From an uncultured Lachnospiraceae bacterium (GTDB taxonomy: Bacteria; Bacillota; Clostridia; Lachnospirales; Lachnospiraceae): a stretch of 64,000 bases of DNA. The notes under the pieces were generated by a model. The model saw only the letters and a program-made list of their open reading frames with translations. It was not told the DNA's origin and did not search any database. Where the stretch lies: the NCBI GenBank assembly GCA_949472775.1, contig CASWVG010000007.1, positions 1-64,000 on the forward strand, given 5' to 3'. Position 1 is the stretch's first letter. Each line of letters begins with the position of its first letter. Made by a program: the position numbers and the translations under genes. Below, in pieces: positions 27,154 to 37,367 of this stretch.

Positions 27154-28098
27154 TTAGTTTCGCGCAAACCCTTTTACCTTCTCGTAGATGCCCTTGCCGT
27201 CCAGGCCGTACTTCTCTACCAGCGCATTCGCGGAACCGGACTCACCGAAAGCATCCTGCATACCGATCCGCAGAACGGGTGTGGGATGTTTCTCGGACAG
27301 ACAGTCACAGACAGCGCTGCCAAGACCGCCGATCACGGTGTGTTCCTCCGCTGTAACCACCTTGCCAGTCTTCTTTGCAGAAGCAAGCACCAGCTCTTCA
27401 TCCAGAGGCTTGATGGTGTGAATATTGATAACTTCCGCGCTGATGCCGTCCGCTGCGAGCATCTCCGCCGCATCAAGAGCGGAGGAAACCGTAATGCCGC
27501 TTGCGATGATCGTCACATCCGTGCCCTCTCTCAGAAGAACGCCTTTACCGATCTCAAATTTATAATCCGGCTTGTCATTGATTACAGGAACAGCCGCGCG
27601 GCCAAAGCGCAGATATACGGGACCTTCCATCTCAATCGCCGCTCTCACCGCCGCCTTCGCCTCCACATCATCGGAGGGTACGATAACAGTCATGCCGGGA
27701 ATGGTCCGCATCAGAGCTACGTCCTCGTTACACTGATGGGTTGCACCGTCCTCGCCTACCGTAATGCCGGCATGGGTCGCACCGATCTTCACATTTAAGT
27801 GAGGATAACCGATTGAGTTACGAACCTGCTCAAAATTACGTCCTGCCGCAAACATAGCGAAAGAACTGATAAAGGGGATCTTGCCACAGGTAGCAAGACC
27901 CGCCGCAATACCTGTCATATTACATTCCGCAATACCGCAGTCGATATGACGGTCCGGGAATGCCTTTAAGAAAACGCCCGTCTTGGTCGCGCCCGCAAGA
28001 TCCGCATCCAGCACTACCAGATTGGGAAATTCTGCACCACACTCGGCAAGTGCATTACCATAGCTTTCTCTTGTTGCAATTTTCTTTACATCTGCCAT
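27154..28098 (-). CDS. Transketolase, C-terminal subunit
   Basis: This 314-residue protein carries the pyrimidine-binding and C-terminal domains of transketolase, as in other split transketolases. GIAECNMTGIAAGLA contains the catalytic Glu that activates thiamine diphosphate. GATHQCNEDVALMRTIPGM and the C-terminal AEEHTVIGGLGSAV are typical. The start codon overlaps the stop of the N-subunit gene by one base, so equal amounts of both are expected. Confidence 0.95.
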   Translation of the reverse strand: MADVKKIATRESYGNALAECGAEFPNLVVLDADLAGATKTGVFLKAFPDRHIDCGIAECNMTGIAAGLATCGKIPFISSFAMFAAGRNFEQVRNSIGYPHLNVKIGATHAGITVGEDGATHQCNEDVALMRTIPGMTVIVPSDDVEAKAAVRAAIEMEGPVYLRFGRAAVPVINDKPDYKFEIGKGVLLREGTDVTIIASGITVSSALDAAEMLAADGISAEVINIHTIKPLDEELVLASAKKTGKVVTAEEHTVIGGLGSAVCDCLSEKHPTPVLRIGMQDAFGESGSANALVEKYGLDGKGIYEKVKGFARN

Positions 28099-28937
28099 TA
28101 GTTTGCACCTCCTAACTCTTCACCGATCTTTTCAAGATCTGCCATCGCCGTCGCATACTCTTCATCGTTGGGAGCCTTGCCGTGCCAGCCCGCATTGTTC
28201 TCCATGAAGGAAACGCCCTTGCCCTTCACTGTCTTACAGATGATAGCGGTAGGCATACCCTTGGTCGCCTTTGCCTCCTTAAATGCCGCATCGATCTGGT
28301 CAAAGTCATTGCCGTCGATATTGATTACATGGAAGTTAAACGCCTCAAACTTCTTATCAATCGGGTAAGGCGAGCACACATCGTCGATCTTACCGTCGAT
28401 CTGCAAACCATTGTTGTCCACGATCACCACCAGATTGTCAAGCTTTCTGTGTCCCGCAAACATGGACGCCTCCCATACCTGACCTTCCTGAATCTCGCCG
28501 TCACCAAGCAGCGTGTAAGTTCTGTAATCCTTACCGTCCATCTTAGCCGCAAGCGCCATGCCTACCGCTGCAGAAATGCCCTGTCCCAGAGAGCCTGAAG
28601 ACATATCTACGCCAGGCGTCTCCTGCATACAGGGATGACCCTGCAGATAAGAGCCAAGATGCCGCAGAGTAGGCAGATCCTCTACCGGGAAGTACCCTCT
28701 GTTTGCCAGAACAGAATAAAGCCCGGGCGCCGTGTGTCCTTTAGAAAGCACGAAGCGGTCCCTGTCCGCTTTCTTGGGATCTTTCGGGTCAATGTTCATC
28801 TCCTCAAAATACAGGTAAGTAAAAATGTCTGCCGCCGACAGAGATCCGCCCGGATGTCCCGCCTTCGCGCCATGCACGGCGGTTACAATCCCTTTGCGGA
28901 CTTCATTAGCTGTTTTTTGCAACTCTAATTTGTTCAT
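28098..28937 (-). CDS. Transketolase, N-terminal subunit
   Basis: This 279-residue protein holds the thiamine-diphosphate domain: HPGGSLSAADIFTYLY, RDRFVLSKGHTAPGLYS, and the diphosphate/Mg motif GDGEIQEGQVWEA...NLVVIVDNNGLQIDG. GGAGGG precedes the ATG. Together with the next gene it forms a split transketolase transferring two-carbon units between sugar phosphates. The 160-base upstream gap separates it from araD and contains a distant 10-base inverted repeat. Confidence 0.95.
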   Translation of the reverse strand: MNKLELQKTANEVRKGIVTAVHGAKAGHPGGSLSAADIFTYLYFEEMNIDPKDPKKADRDRFVLSKGHTAPGLYSVLANRGYFPVEDLPTLRHLGSYLQGHPCMQETPGVDMSSGSLGQGISAAVGMALAAKMDGKDYRTYTLLGDGEIQEGQVWEASMFAGHRKLDNLVVIVDNNGLQIDGKIDDVCSPYPIDKKFEAFNFHVINIDGNDFDQIDAAFKEAKATKGMPTAIICKTVKGKGVSFMENNAGWHGKAPNDEEYATAMADLEKIGEELGGAN

Positions 28938-28996
28938 CGCTGCCCTCCATTTGATTTTAATATGTGTGCCACTTCCGGCATTTTACTATTTACGAA

Positions 28997-29066
28997 CATA
29001 TGCCGTGTGGGCCGATACCTTTCCTATTATCATCGCACATCGGTTCCTTCATTTCAACGGCATATG
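28997..29066 (-). repeat. Inverted repeat upstream of the transketolase genes
   Basis: CATATGCCGT (28997-29006) and ACGGCATATG (29057-29066) are perfect arms 50 bases apart in the leader/promoter region of the transketolase-rpe unit. It could form a long hairpin in the RNA or be a pair of regulator half-sites. No consensus promoter is obvious between the arms. Confidence 0.4.
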
Positions 29067-29101
29067 TCGCCTTTTTCTAACATTTTTAAAGTGCCAGCTT
29101 A

Positions 29102-29794
29102 CTACTGACCATAGTATGCGTTGGCGCCATGCTTGCGGAAATAATGCTTATCCTGCAGTTCCTGCGGTGCGGGCTGGATTCTCGCATTGATCGTCTCCGC
29201 GCGGTAAGCCATCTTCGCCACTTCCTCAAGTACAACCGCATTGTGCACCGCCTCGTGGGCGTCTTTGCCCCACGCGAAAGGCCCATGGTTCTTGCACAGC
29301 ACTGCCGGAACCGCCACCGGATCCTTATCCATTCTCTTAAACTCGCTGACAATCAGAAGTCCCGTGTTTTTCTCGTAAGCGTCAGCGATCTCGTCCTCAT
29401 TCAGGCAACGCAGACACGGAATATCCCCGTAAAAGTAATCCGCATGGGTCGTCCCGTAGCAGGGAATGCTCCTGCCCGCCTGCGCCCAGCTTGTGGCGTA
29501 GGAAGAATGGGTATGTACAACGCCGCCGATCTCCTTGTAAGCCTTGTAGAGCTCCACATGGGTGGCTGTATCAGAAGAAGGATTATACTTGCCCTCCACC
29601 TTATTGCCTTCCAAGTCCACAAGTACCATATCGTCCGGCGTCAGCTTGTCATAATCCACGCCGCTCGGCTTGATCGCAAAAATACCGCTCTCCCTGTCAA
29701 TCTCACTCACATTCCCCCATGTGAATGTGACAAGTCCATACTTCGGAAGCAGCATATTCGCCTCATAGACACGTTTTTTCAGTTCCTCTAACAT
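29102..29794 (-). CDS. araD: L-ribulose-5-phosphate 4-epimerase
   Basis: This 230-residue class II aldolase-like zinc enzyme converts L-ribulose 5-phosphate to D-xylulose 5-phosphate. Motifs include [27 protein letters not shown], the zinc-binding [28 protein letters not shown] and [23 protein letters not shown] precedes the ATG. It is the third gene of the araA-kinase-araD order. Confidence 0.97.
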   Translation of the reverse strand: MLEELKKRVYEANMLLPKYGLVTFTWGNVSEIDRESGIFAIKPSGVDYDKLTPDDMVLVDLEGNKVEGKYNPSSDTATHVELYKAYKEIGGVVHTHSSYATSWAQAGRSIPCYGTTHADYFYGDIPCLRCLNEDEIADAYEKNTGLLIVSEFKRMDKDPVAVPAVLCKNHGPFAWGKDAHEAVHNAVVLEEVAKMAYRAETINARIQPAPQELQDKHYFRKHGANAYYGQ

Positions 29795-29837
29795 GTTATA
29801 CCTCCTGTATATATTTCACTCTGCTCAGATTTTGATA

Positions 29838-31436
29838 TTACATAGATTCAACTGCCGCTCTCTCGATCGCAAGTCCCGCGCCGTATAACTTCATAAACTT
29901 GTTAAATCCTTCCACATCGGATGCCTTAGGCTCCAGCTTCTCACCCTTCTGACCCGCAAATACTTTGCTGTCGAGGAATGCCGCCAGACTCTCGTCCGCA
30001 CCCTTATTGATCATGTAGGAAGCCAGAAGCGCAATGCCCCATGCGCCGCCTTCACCCGCTGTCTCCATAACGCTCACGGGTGCGTTCATTGCCGCCGCAA
30101 GGATGCTCTGTCCTACGCCCTTGGTTTTGAACAGACCACCGTGCCCTAAGATCTCGTCCACTTCCACTTTCTCTTCCTGGAAAAGAATGTCAAAGCCGGT
30201 CTTGAGCGCGCCCAGAGAGGTGAACAGATGCACTCTCATAAAGTTCGCCAGATTGAACTTCGCGTCAGGCGTTCTCACAAACAGCGGACGTCCCTCGTTA
30301 AAGCCAGTCACATGCTCGCCGGAGAAGTAGTTGTAAGCAAGCAGGCCGCCGCAGTCGTCGTCTCCCTCCAATGCCTTGCGGTAGAGGTTGCCGTACAGCT
30401 CGTTCATATCCACCTTCATGCCCATCACTTCGGAGTACTCCTTAAACAGGTTCACCCATGCATTCAGATCGGAGGTACAGTTGTTACAGTGCACCATCGC
30501 CACAAGGCTGCCATCCGGGGTCGTCACCAGATCAATGGCGTCATAAACCTTGGACAGTTCCTTCTCCATAACGATCATACCGAACACGCTCGTTCCCGCA
30601 GATACATTGCCGGTACGCTGTGCCACGCTGTTGGTCGCCGCCATGCCTGTGCCCGCATCACCCTCGGGAGGACAGAACGGAATACCTGCCTGCAAGGTGC
30701 CGGTAGGATCAAGCAGCTTCGCGCCCTCTTCTGTCAGCGCGCCAGCCTGCTGCCCCGCGGTGTAAACTGCCGGAAGCACATCCTTCAGTTTCCATGCAAA
30801 GCCCTTGTCCGCAACTGCCTCGTCAAACTGTGCGATCATCTTTTCATTAAACTGCCCCGTCGCAATATCAATCGGGAACATACCGGACGCCTCGCCCACG
30901 CCGACAATTTTCTCACCCGTCAGTTTCCACTGGATATAGCCCGCCAGCGTGATGACAAATTTCAGATCCGGCACATGCGCCTCGCCGTTTAAAACCGCCT
31001 GATAGAGATGTGCAATCGTCCATCTCTGCGGAATATGATAGTTGAACAGCTCCGTCAGCTTTGTGGAGGCCTCTTCCGTAATGGTATTTCTCCATGTGCG
31101 GAAGGGAACCATCAGCTCATCCTTCTCGTTGAACGCCATATAGCCGTGCATCATTGCGGAGAAACCGATCGCCCCCAGCTTCACAAGCTTCTCCCCGTAC
31201 TGCGCCTGCACGTCTTCTGTCAGCTTCTTGTAGCAGTCCTGCAGTCCCGTCCAGATGTCATCCAGCGTATAAGTCCAGATGCCGTTCTCCAGCCTGTTCT
31301 CCCAATCGTGTGCCCCCGATGCGATAGGCTTATTGTTCTCGTCCACGAGAACCGCCTTGATTCTGGTAGAGCCAAACTCAATACCCAGCACCGCCTTACC
31401 ACTTGCAATACATTCTTTTGCTCCCATACTTATCAC
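29838..31436 (-). CDS. FGGY-family kinase, probable L-ribulokinase
   Basis: This 532-residue kinase starts at GTG 31436 or the ATG at 31427. It has the N-terminal phosphate-binding [15 protein letters not shown] and the C-terminal ATPase segments [24 protein letters not shown] and [14 protein letters not shown]. The sequence lies outside the classical AraB group, but its place between araA and araD makes L-ribulose the likely substrate. This is inference from context; xylulose or another ketose remains possible. Confidence 0.88.
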   Translation of the reverse strand: MISMGAKECIASGKAVLGIEFGSTRIKAVLVDENNKPIASGAHDWENRLENGIWTYTLDDIWTGLQDCYKKLTEDVQAQYGEKLVKLGAIGFSAMMHGYMAFNEKDELMVPFRTWRNTITEEASTKLTELFNYHIPQRWTIAHLYQAVLNGEAHVPDLKFVITLAGYIQWKLTGEKIVGVGEASGMFPIDIATGQFNEKMIAQFDEAVADKGFAWKLKDVLPAVYTAGQQAGALTEEGAKLLDPTGTLQAGIPFCPPEGDAGTGMAATNSVAQRTGNVSAGTSVFGMIVMEKELSKVYDAIDLVTTPDGSLVAMVHCNNCTSDLNAWVNLFKEYSEVMGMKVDMNELYGNLYRKALEGDDDCGGLLAYNYFSGEHVTGFNEGRPLFVRTPDAKFNLANFMRVHLFTSLGALKTGFDILFQEEKVEVDEILGHGGLFKTKGVGQSILAAAMNAPVSVMETAGEGGAWGIALLASYMINKGADESLAAFLDSKVFAGQKGEKLEPKASDVEGFNKFMKLYGAGLAIERAAVESM

Positions 31437-31487
31437 AAACCCTCCTTCTTTATTTCTGCAGCCTTTTATTCTCTAAATTTCGACGGA

Positions 31488-32984
31488 TCAGCGGTATGCC
31501 GCCTCGTTCCATCTCAGCATATTCTTAAAGTCACGAATATTGGTATCCTTGTCAATGATGACGCTCTCGATACCCATCGCGTCAGCCCAGTCTGCCATCT
31601 GCTCCACAGTCAGATCATAGGAGAACGCCGTGTGGTGTGCACCACCTGCCAGAATCCACGCAGTCGCACCGATTTCCATATTAGGCTGGGGCGTCCAGAA
31701 TGCTGTGCCAACCGGAAGCTTCGGCATGGGCTTCTCCACCTTCTTGCAGTCCACCGCATTGATCAGCAGGCGGAAACGGGTGCCCAGATCAACCAGGGAG
31801 CACGCAACCGCAGGGCCTGTCTTTGACGTAAACACCAGACGGGCGGGATCTTCCCTGTTCCCCATGGAAAGCGGGCATACCTTAATGCCGATGTCGCCTT
31901 CCGCAACGGAAGGACATACCTCAAGCATATGCGCCTGCAGAATACCCTCCTTGCCGGGCACGAGATTGTAAGTGTAATCCTCCATCATGGAAGTACCTTT
32001 CGCATCCTTGATACCCGCCGTCATCAGCTTCATAATGCGGACCATTGCAGCTACCTTCCAGTCGCCCTCCGCGCCGAAGCCGTAGCCTTTCTCCATCAGT
32101 CTCTGGATCGCCAGACCCGGAAGCTGCTTCAGACCGCCAAGCATACCGAAATGCGTTACCACCGCATGATAGTCGTTCTCTACGAGGAATTTCTCAATAC
32201 CGATCTCCTGCTGCGCCTGCACAGCCACATGTTTTTTGAACTCGTCGAGATCCCTGCCCTCGTCAATAATCTTATATTTGCTGTAGTACTCCTCAACCAG
32301 CGCGTTCACATCGCCCTGCGACACAGCGTCCACATACTCCACCACGTCGTTTACGCAGTAATGGTCGATTTCCCAACCGAATTTGATCTGCGCTTCTACC
32401 TTATCGCCCTCGGTAACTGCCACATTGTTCATGTTGTCGCCAAAACGGCACACGCGCACATGGGAGGACTCGATCACACCGATCGCCGTGCGCATCCAGC
32501 TTCCAAGCTGATTCTGCACGCTCTCGGACGCCCAATGTCCGACAATAATCTTGCGCTCGATACCCATGCGGCTCACGATATGCCCGTACTCTCTGTCGCC
32601 GTGTGCGGACTGGTTCTCATTCATGAAATCCATATCTATGCTATCGTAAGGAATCTCCTCATTGAACTGCGTGTGCAGATGGCAGAGCGGTTTCCGGAAC
32701 TCCTTCAGCCCGAGAATCCACATCTTCGCCGGAGAAAATGTGTGCATCCAGGTAATTACACCCGCACACTCCGGATCGTTGTTCGCGTCATTAAGTGCCT
32801 GCCGGATGGAAGCCTGACTGATTAACGTAGGTTTTAACACCACCTCAAAAGGCAGATTGCCGGAGGCATTCAGCCCCTCCACAATTTTCACGGAATGATC
32901 CGCCACTTTTCTCAGACACTCATCCCCATACAAGTCCTGAGACCCCGTGCAAAACCAAAATTTGTAGTTCTTTGCTGCGATCAT
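31488..32984 (-). CDS. araA: L-arabinose isomerase
   Basis: The enzyme has 498 residues, the normal AraA length, and isomerises L-arabinose to L-ribulose with Mn2+. Landmarks are KNYKFWFCTGSQDLYG at the N-terminus, GVITWMHTFSPAKMWI, LCHLHTQFNEEIPYDSIDMDFMN and the metal-site region GAEGDWKVAAMVRIMK with GTSMMEDYTY. It heads the catabolic run. Its promoter carries two AraR-like boxes. Confidence 0.98.
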   Translation of the reverse strand: MIAAKNYKFWFCTGSQDLYGDECLRKVADHSVKIVEGLNASGNLPFEVVLKPTLISQASIRQALNDANNDPECAGVITWMHTFSPAKMWILGLKEFRKPLCHLHTQFNEEIPYDSIDMDFMNENQSAHGDREYGHIVSRMGIERKIIVGHWASESVQNQLGSWMRTAIGVIESSHVRVCRFGDNMNNVAVTEGDKVEAQIKFGWEIDHYCVNDVVEYVDAVSQGDVNALVEEYYSKYKIIDEGRDLDEFKKHVAVQAQQEIGIEKFLVENDYHAVVTHFGMLGGLKQLPGLAIQRLMEKGYGFGAEGDWKVAAMVRIMKLMTAGIKDAKGTSMMEDYTYNLVPGKEGILQAHMLEVCPSVAEGDIGIKVCPLSMGNREDPARLVFTSKTGPAVACSLVDLGTRFRLLINAVDCKKVEKPMPKLPVGTAFWTPQPNMEIGATAWILAGGAHHTAFSYDLTVEQMADWADAMGIESVIIDKDTNIRDFKNMLRWNEAAYR

Positions 32985-33048
32985 ACAATGCCCTCTCTTT
33001 CTTAATTAAATATTTGTTTTCCTGCGACTAGGCTGCGCCGGCTCCAAG

Positions 33049-33064
33049 TTGTACATATATACAA
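33049..33064. promoter_or_regulatory. AraR-like operator, araA leader
   Basis: TTGTA-CATATA-TACAA forms a palindrome about 50 bases downstream of the predicted araA transcription start. It shares TTGTA/TACAA arms with three other sites in the window. Confidence 0.6.
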
Positions 33065-33115
33065 TTTTGTATACAGTATTACATGTATACCACACAGCCA
33101 TATCCCGCATTTCTT

Positions 33116-33144
33116 ACTATACAGTCTACTACTTGTACATACAA
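33116..33144 (-). promoter_or_regulatory. araA promoter overlapped by an AraR-like operator
   Basis: On the minus strand TTGTAT (33139-33144), 17 bases and TATAGT (33116-33121) form a plausible promoter. The -35 box lies inside TTGTACATACAA (33133-33144), which matches the core of the Bacillus AraR operator ATTTGTACGTACAAAT except at one central base. Repression by steric block is expected. Confidence 0.65.
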
Positions 33145-33170
33145 TTAATCAAGTTGTACTCTGCCGCTTT

Positions 33171-34250
33171 TTATATCTTCCGCACCGATCTGCGCGGCAC
33201 TACGTCCACCTCAAACTCATAAGTCGCGTCAAACCCCGGATCTTTAATCAGCCGCAGCAGATTTTCCGCTGCCTTTCCGCCGAGGCGTTCCATCGGATGC
33301 GGTGTGGAAGCGATAGGCACTTCCCCGAGAATAGCCAGTTCCGAATCATCCACACTAGCCACCGAAATATCCTGCGGAACCCGGATGCCGTTCTTCTTGA
33401 AAATATCCAGAAGTCCGAAAGCCACCTCGTCATTGTAACAGAACACTGCCGTACATTCCTTGAACCGTTCCAGTACCTTTCCTGCCGCTTTTTCCAGATT
33501 CTGCTTCTCTTCCGTGTCCACCCAGACGATCTGTCCGTCCTCCACCTCCAGCCCGTCGTCCATCATTGCGTCCATATATCCGGAAAAACGCGCCTGTCCC
33601 TGCCCGTCGTCCAGTTTAAAAATGCCACCGATTTTTTTATGTCCCATGGAGAGCAGGTATTTTGTCATTTTCCACCCTGCCATATGATCGTTGATGGACA
33701 CATGCGGAACCTTTAACTGCGGGTAATAGCTGTTGATAAAGATAACCGGAATCCGTTTCTTGCGGATCTCCTGATAGAGCCGCAGGTTGGGATTGGGAAT
33801 GCCGCTCTTCGTCGGCTCAACGATCAGCCCCGACACCTCATCCCGGCTGATAATGTCCTCAAGAATGGTCTTTTCCCGTCCGTGCTGGTTATTGGTAAAC
33901 GCGATCTGCACCGAATAACCCGCTTCCAGAAGCACATTCTCAATCCCCTGTATGGTTCGCGGGAAAATATAACCGTCCACATAAGTCGTCACTACAGAAA
34001 CACGCATCCGCTTTGTCAGGTTCGCCAGACGATTATCGTTAATATATGTGCCGCTCCCCTGAATCCGGCGTATAATGCCCTCGTTTTCCAAAATGCCGAT
34101 TGCATGTCTGACAGTCTGGCGGCTCACACCGAACATTTCTTTCAATGCGTTCTCCGAATACATCTTCTGACCCGGAACGAGCTTTCTCGTCTCTATCTGT
34201 TCGTTGATCCATCCAACCAACTCCATGTACTTAGGTGTTGCCTTTTCCAT
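33171..34250 (-). CDS. araR: GntR/LacI chimeric repressor, AraR-like
   Basis: The protein has 359 residues from ATG 34250, preceded by AAGGGGAATCGT. An N-terminal GntR winged helix (LVPGQKMYSENALKEMFGVSRQTVRHAIGILENEGIIRR...GSGTYI) is joined to a LacI/periplasmic-binding-like ligand domain (VSVVTTYVDGYIFPRTIQGIENVL to the end). This is exactly the Bacillus AraR architecture, where L-arabinose releases the repressor. It lies between the transporter genes and araA. Boxes resembling the known AraR operator occur in both flanking promoters. Confidence 0.9.
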   Translation of the reverse strand: MEKATPKYMELVGWINEQIETRKLVPGQKMYSENALKEMFGVSRQTVRHAIGILENEGIIRRIQGSGTYINDNRLANLTKRMRVSVVTTYVDGYIFPRTIQGIENVLLEAGYSVQIAFTNNQHGREKTILEDIISRDEVSGLIVEPTKSGIPNPNLRLYQEIRKKRIPVIFINSYYPQLKVPHVSINDHMAGWKMTKYLLSMGHKKIGGIFKLDDGQGQARFSGYMDAMMDDGLEVEDGQIVWVDTEEKQNLEKAAGKVLERFKECTAVFCYNDEVAFGLLDIFKKNGIRVPQDISVASVDDSELAILGEVPIASTPHPMERLGGKAAENLLRLIKDPGFDATYEFEVDVVPRRSVRKI

Positions 34251-34332
34251 ACGATTCCCCTTATCTTTTATTCCCGCGGACAACGGGAAAAGTGACTGTC
34301 AGCAGACATCCGACTTATCCCACACACGCACA

Positions 34333-34356
34333 AAGGCTGCCCTTTCAAGCAGCCCT
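34333..34356. terminator. Hairpin between mmsB and araR
   Basis: GGCTGC/GCAGCC arms around CCTTTCAA, followed on the plus strand by CTTGTCTTTTT, lie just after the mmsB stop. Plausible but weak for the minus direction. Confidence 0.5.
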
Positions 34357-34375
34357 TGTCTTTTTAAGGACTAAC

Positions 34376-35548
34376 TTAGCCCTTCTTTCTCTTGGAGATA
34401 ACGTCCACGGTTACGGCACCGAGAAGAACCGCACCTTTCACGATCTTCTGAATATCTGTAGACCAGCCGTACAGGGACATACCGTTATTCAGGATACCCA
34501 TGATAAACGCGCCGACTACCGCACCCATGATTGTACCGGCACCACCGGCCACTGCCGCGCCACCGATGTAGCAGGATGCGATGGCATCCATCTCGAAGCC
34601 GTCGCCGGCCTTCGGGGTGGAAGAGGAGTTACGCGCGGATAAAACGATACCTGCAACCGCACTTAAAATTCCCATGTTGGTGTACACCCAGAAGAACACC
34701 TTCTTCGTATCGATACCGGAAAGGTTTGCCGCCTTTCTGTTGCCGCCCAACGCGTAGATCTGACGGCCTGCCACCGTCTTGCTTGTGATGAATCCATACA
34801 GTGCGATCAGCAGAGCCATGATGACAAGCACGAACGGAAGACCGTTGTACTGCGCCAGCTTAAGGAAGCAGAACCAGATGATAAAGAGCATAACCAGCAG
34901 TTTCAGTGCAACCTGCCACATAGGATTGGTTGCAAAATTGTATTTTTCTTTTGTCTTAATGCTGCGGATCTCATTGAGAACCAGAGCAACAGAAGCAATA
35001 ACCGCCACTGCGATACAAACCAGATCCAGCGTGCCGTCCCCAAAGCTGATCTTCGCCGTGGGAAGGAAGCCTGCGCCCAGATATACAAAATTGTCGGGGT
35101 GAGGACCCTTTGTCTGTGCCTTTAAGAGCGTATATGTAAGTCCGCGGCCCATCAGCATCGTAGCCAGCGTCACAACGAAAGGCGGGATGTCCAGATAAGC
35201 GATGAAAAAGCCCGCGAACATACCTACCAGAAGACCGATCATCAGCGCTACAAAGATTGCTACCCACATATTCAGCTTATAGTCGATCAGAATAATACCT
35301 GCTGCCGCGCCTGTAAGAGCTACAACAGAACCAACGCCCAGATCAACGTTACCGGTCAGCACGCACAGCAGCATACCGATGGCCAGGATAACCACATAAC
35401 CATTCTGCATGATAAGGTTGTTGATATTAGCCGGGGAAAGGTTTTTCCCACCCGTCATAATGGCAAAGATAACATAGATGGCAATAAGCGCCAGAAACAT
35501 ACCGTACTGTTTCATGTCAAGATTGACTACTTTTTTCTTCTCATTCAT
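34376..35548 (-). CDS. mmsB: Multiple-monosaccharide ABC transporter permease
   Basis: The permease has about 390 residues from ATG 35548, with AAAGGG at 8 bases; it overlaps the ATPase gene. It has about ten hydrophobic helices and the branched-chain/ribose-type permease signature AVAGIVLSARNSSSTPKAGDGFEMDAIASCYIGGAAVAGGAGT. The long insert with helices before it marks the GguB/MmsB (XylH-like) subgroup, where one permease gene serves as a homodimer. It works with the MmsA-like ATPase and ChvE-like binding protein. Confidence 0.93.
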   Translation of the reverse strand: MNEKKKVVNLDMKQYGMFLALIAIYVIFAIMTGGKNLSPANINNLIMQNGYVVILAIGMLLCVLTGNVDLGVGSVVALTGAAAGIILIDYKLNMWVAIFVALMIGLLVGMFAGFFIAYLDIPPFVVTLATMLMGRGLTYTLLKAQTKGPHPDNFVYLGAGFLPTAKISFGDGTLDLVCIAVAVIASVALVLNEIRSIKTKEKYNFATNPMWQVALKLLVMLFIIWFCFLKLAQYNGLPFVLVIMALLIALYGFITSKTVAGRQIYALGGNRKAANLSGIDTKKVFFWVYTNMGILSAVAGIVLSARNSSSTPKAGDGFEMDAIASCYIGGAAVAGGAGTIMGAVVGAFIMGILNNGMSLYGWSTDIQKIVKGAVLLGAVTVDVISKRKKG

Positions 35549-37100
35549 TTCCATCACCCTTTCTATTATGTGCCATAATACACTGCATAATTTTTTCCTG
35601 TGTCAGCTCCTCGTGATTCAGCTCACCTGCGATCTGTCCCTCGTTGATAACATAAGTTCTGTCACAGGTACCGATGATTTCCGGCATTTCAGAGGAGATG
35701 ATGAGCACCGCCTTTCCTGCTTTTGCCAGCTCATTGATAACACAGTAAATTTCATACTTAGCACCCACGTCGATACCGCGGGTAGGCTCATCCAGAATCA
35801 GCACATCCGGCTGTGTCAGCATCCACTTCGCCAGAACCACCTTCTGCTGGTTACCGCCGGACAGCGAGCCAACCACCTGCTCGATGGAAGTAGCCTTGAC
35901 ATTAATCCTCTTCTTGTACTCTTCCGCCGCAACGATCTCATCGTTTCCGTTGATCACACCGTGCTTGGAAAAGAATTTCGGACGGGCCGCTATGGTCATA
36001 TTCTCCTTGATCTCGCCGATCAGATTCAGACCGTACACCTTTCTGTCCTCAGACACATAGGCAAGCTTAGAGTCAATTGCCTGCTTCACAGTCTTCATCT
36101 CCACTTCCTTGCCGTTAATCTTAACGGTCCCGGAAATCTTCTGCCCGTAGCTGTGTCCGAATACGCTCATGGCGAACTCGGTACGCCCCGCACCCATCAG
36201 TCCGGCAAGCCCCACTACCTCGCCCGCCTTAACACTGATGTTAATATTTTTCAAAACCTGACGATCCGAATCATCGGGATGGTAAACATTCCAATCCTTG
36301 ACTTCAAAAATGGTATTGCCAATCTTAACACCCTCACGCACCGGGTAGCGGTTGGTCATCTCACGACCTACCATACCCTTAATCACGCGATCCTCGGACA
36401 TGTCGTCCTTACCCTTGATCAGCGTTTCAATGGTCTTACCATCACGGATGATCGTAACAGAGTCAGATACATATTCGATCTCATTCAACTTATGGGAAAT
36501 AATAATACAGGTAATTCCCTGTTTCTTAAGCTCCAGCATAATGTCCAGAAGCTTTTTACTCTCCTCGTCATTCAGCGCCGCGGTCGGCTCGTCGAGGATC
36601 AGGAGTTCTACCTTCTTAGCCATCGCCTTCGCAATCTCGATGAGCTGCTGTTTGCCGACACCCAGAGAGTTAACCGGCACATTGACATCTTCATGCTCCA
36701 GACCTACCCTGGCAAGCATCTCCTGCGCACGCTGTCTGGTTTTTGTCCAGTCGATAACCCCTTTTGCCGCAAGCTGCTCATTGCCAAGGAACACATTCTC
36801 CGCCACTGAGAGAAGCGGACTCAAAGCGAGCTCCTGGTGGATAATAACGATACCTTTCGCCTCACTGTCCCTCAGATTGTGGAACTTACATGTCTCCCCC
36901 TTGTACACAACATCGCCGGAATATGTACCATGAGGCCAGACACCCGAGAGAACGTTCATCAGCGTAGATTTTCCCGCACCGTTCTCGCCGCACAGAGCAT
37001 GGATCTCCCCGCGTCTCACCTTCAGATTTACATCATCCAGCGCCCGGACACCTGAAAATTCCTTGACAATGTGGTTCATTTCCAAGATGTAATCCGACAT
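35541..37100 (-). CDS. mmsA: Multiple-monosaccharide ABC transporter ATP-binding protein
   Basis: The protein has 519 residues from ATG 37100, with GGGAG upstream. It is a double ATPase typical of ribose/xylose/ChvE-linked importers. The first half has GENGAGKST and VGKQQLIEIAKAM with LILDEPTAAL; the second half has AGLMGAGRTEFAM and LSGGNQQKVVLAKWM with LILDEPTRGIDVG. The degenerate second Walker A (GLMGAGRTE) is normal for this family. A hairpin separates it from the binding-protein gene. Confidence 0.95.
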   Translation of the reverse strand: MSDYILEMNHIVKEFSGVRALDDVNLKVRRGEIHALCGENGAGKSTLMNVLSGVWPHGTYSGDVVYKGETCKFHNLRDSEAKGIVIIHQELALSPLLSVAENVFLGNEQLAAKGVIDWTKTRQRAQEMLARVGLEHEDVNVPVNSLGVGKQQLIEIAKAMAKKVELLILDEPTAALNDEESKKLLDIMLELKKQGITCIIISHKLNEIEYVSDSVTIIRDGKTIETLIKGKDDMSEDRVIKGMVGREMTNRYPVREGVKIGNTIFEVKDWNVYHPDDSDRQVLKNINISVKAGEVVGLAGLMGAGRTEFAMSVFGHSYGQKISGTVKINGKEVEMKTVKQAIDSKLAYVSEDRKVYGLNLIGEIKENMTIAARPKFFSKHGVINGNDEIVAAEEYKKRINVKATSIEQVVGSLSGGNQQKVVLAKWMLTQPDVLILDEPTRGIDVGAKYEIYCVINELAKAGKAVLIISSEMPEIIGTCDRTYVINEGQIAGELNHEELTQEKIMQCIMAHNRKGDGNE

Positions 37101-37216
37101 TTTCCCAACTCCCTTCTCTTTGATATATAATCGGGCGGGAAAGCTTTTCCCTGCCCGCCGCGCAGTCCGCCCGCCGCGTCGGCAGCATTCTTTCATATGC
37201 GGATCTGTGCATAAGA

Positions 37217-37246
37217 GAGGGCGGCAGCAAAACTGCCGCCGCCCTC
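37217..37246 (-). terminator. Intercistronic hairpin between chvE-like gene and mmsA
   Basis: GAGGGCGGCAG and CTGCCGCC-GCCCTC form a strong GC hairpin without a T tract. It probably stabilises the upstream message or reduces read-through, giving more binding protein than transporter. Confidence 0.6.
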
Positions 37247-37367
37247 CTGAAATCTTATAGAAGATTATTCACTGCTTCTCACATTCGCGCCATGCACCGA
37301 TTGTTACAATTCACACTGAATAGTTGTAAACGGATGCGAAATCTGGTTTGCATGTGAACTGTACCGA

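Noticed and set aside
35478-36809. Plus-strand 443-codon ORF
   Set aside because: Antisense to the ATP-binding protein gene with all its motifs intact; no family recognised in the plus-strand product.
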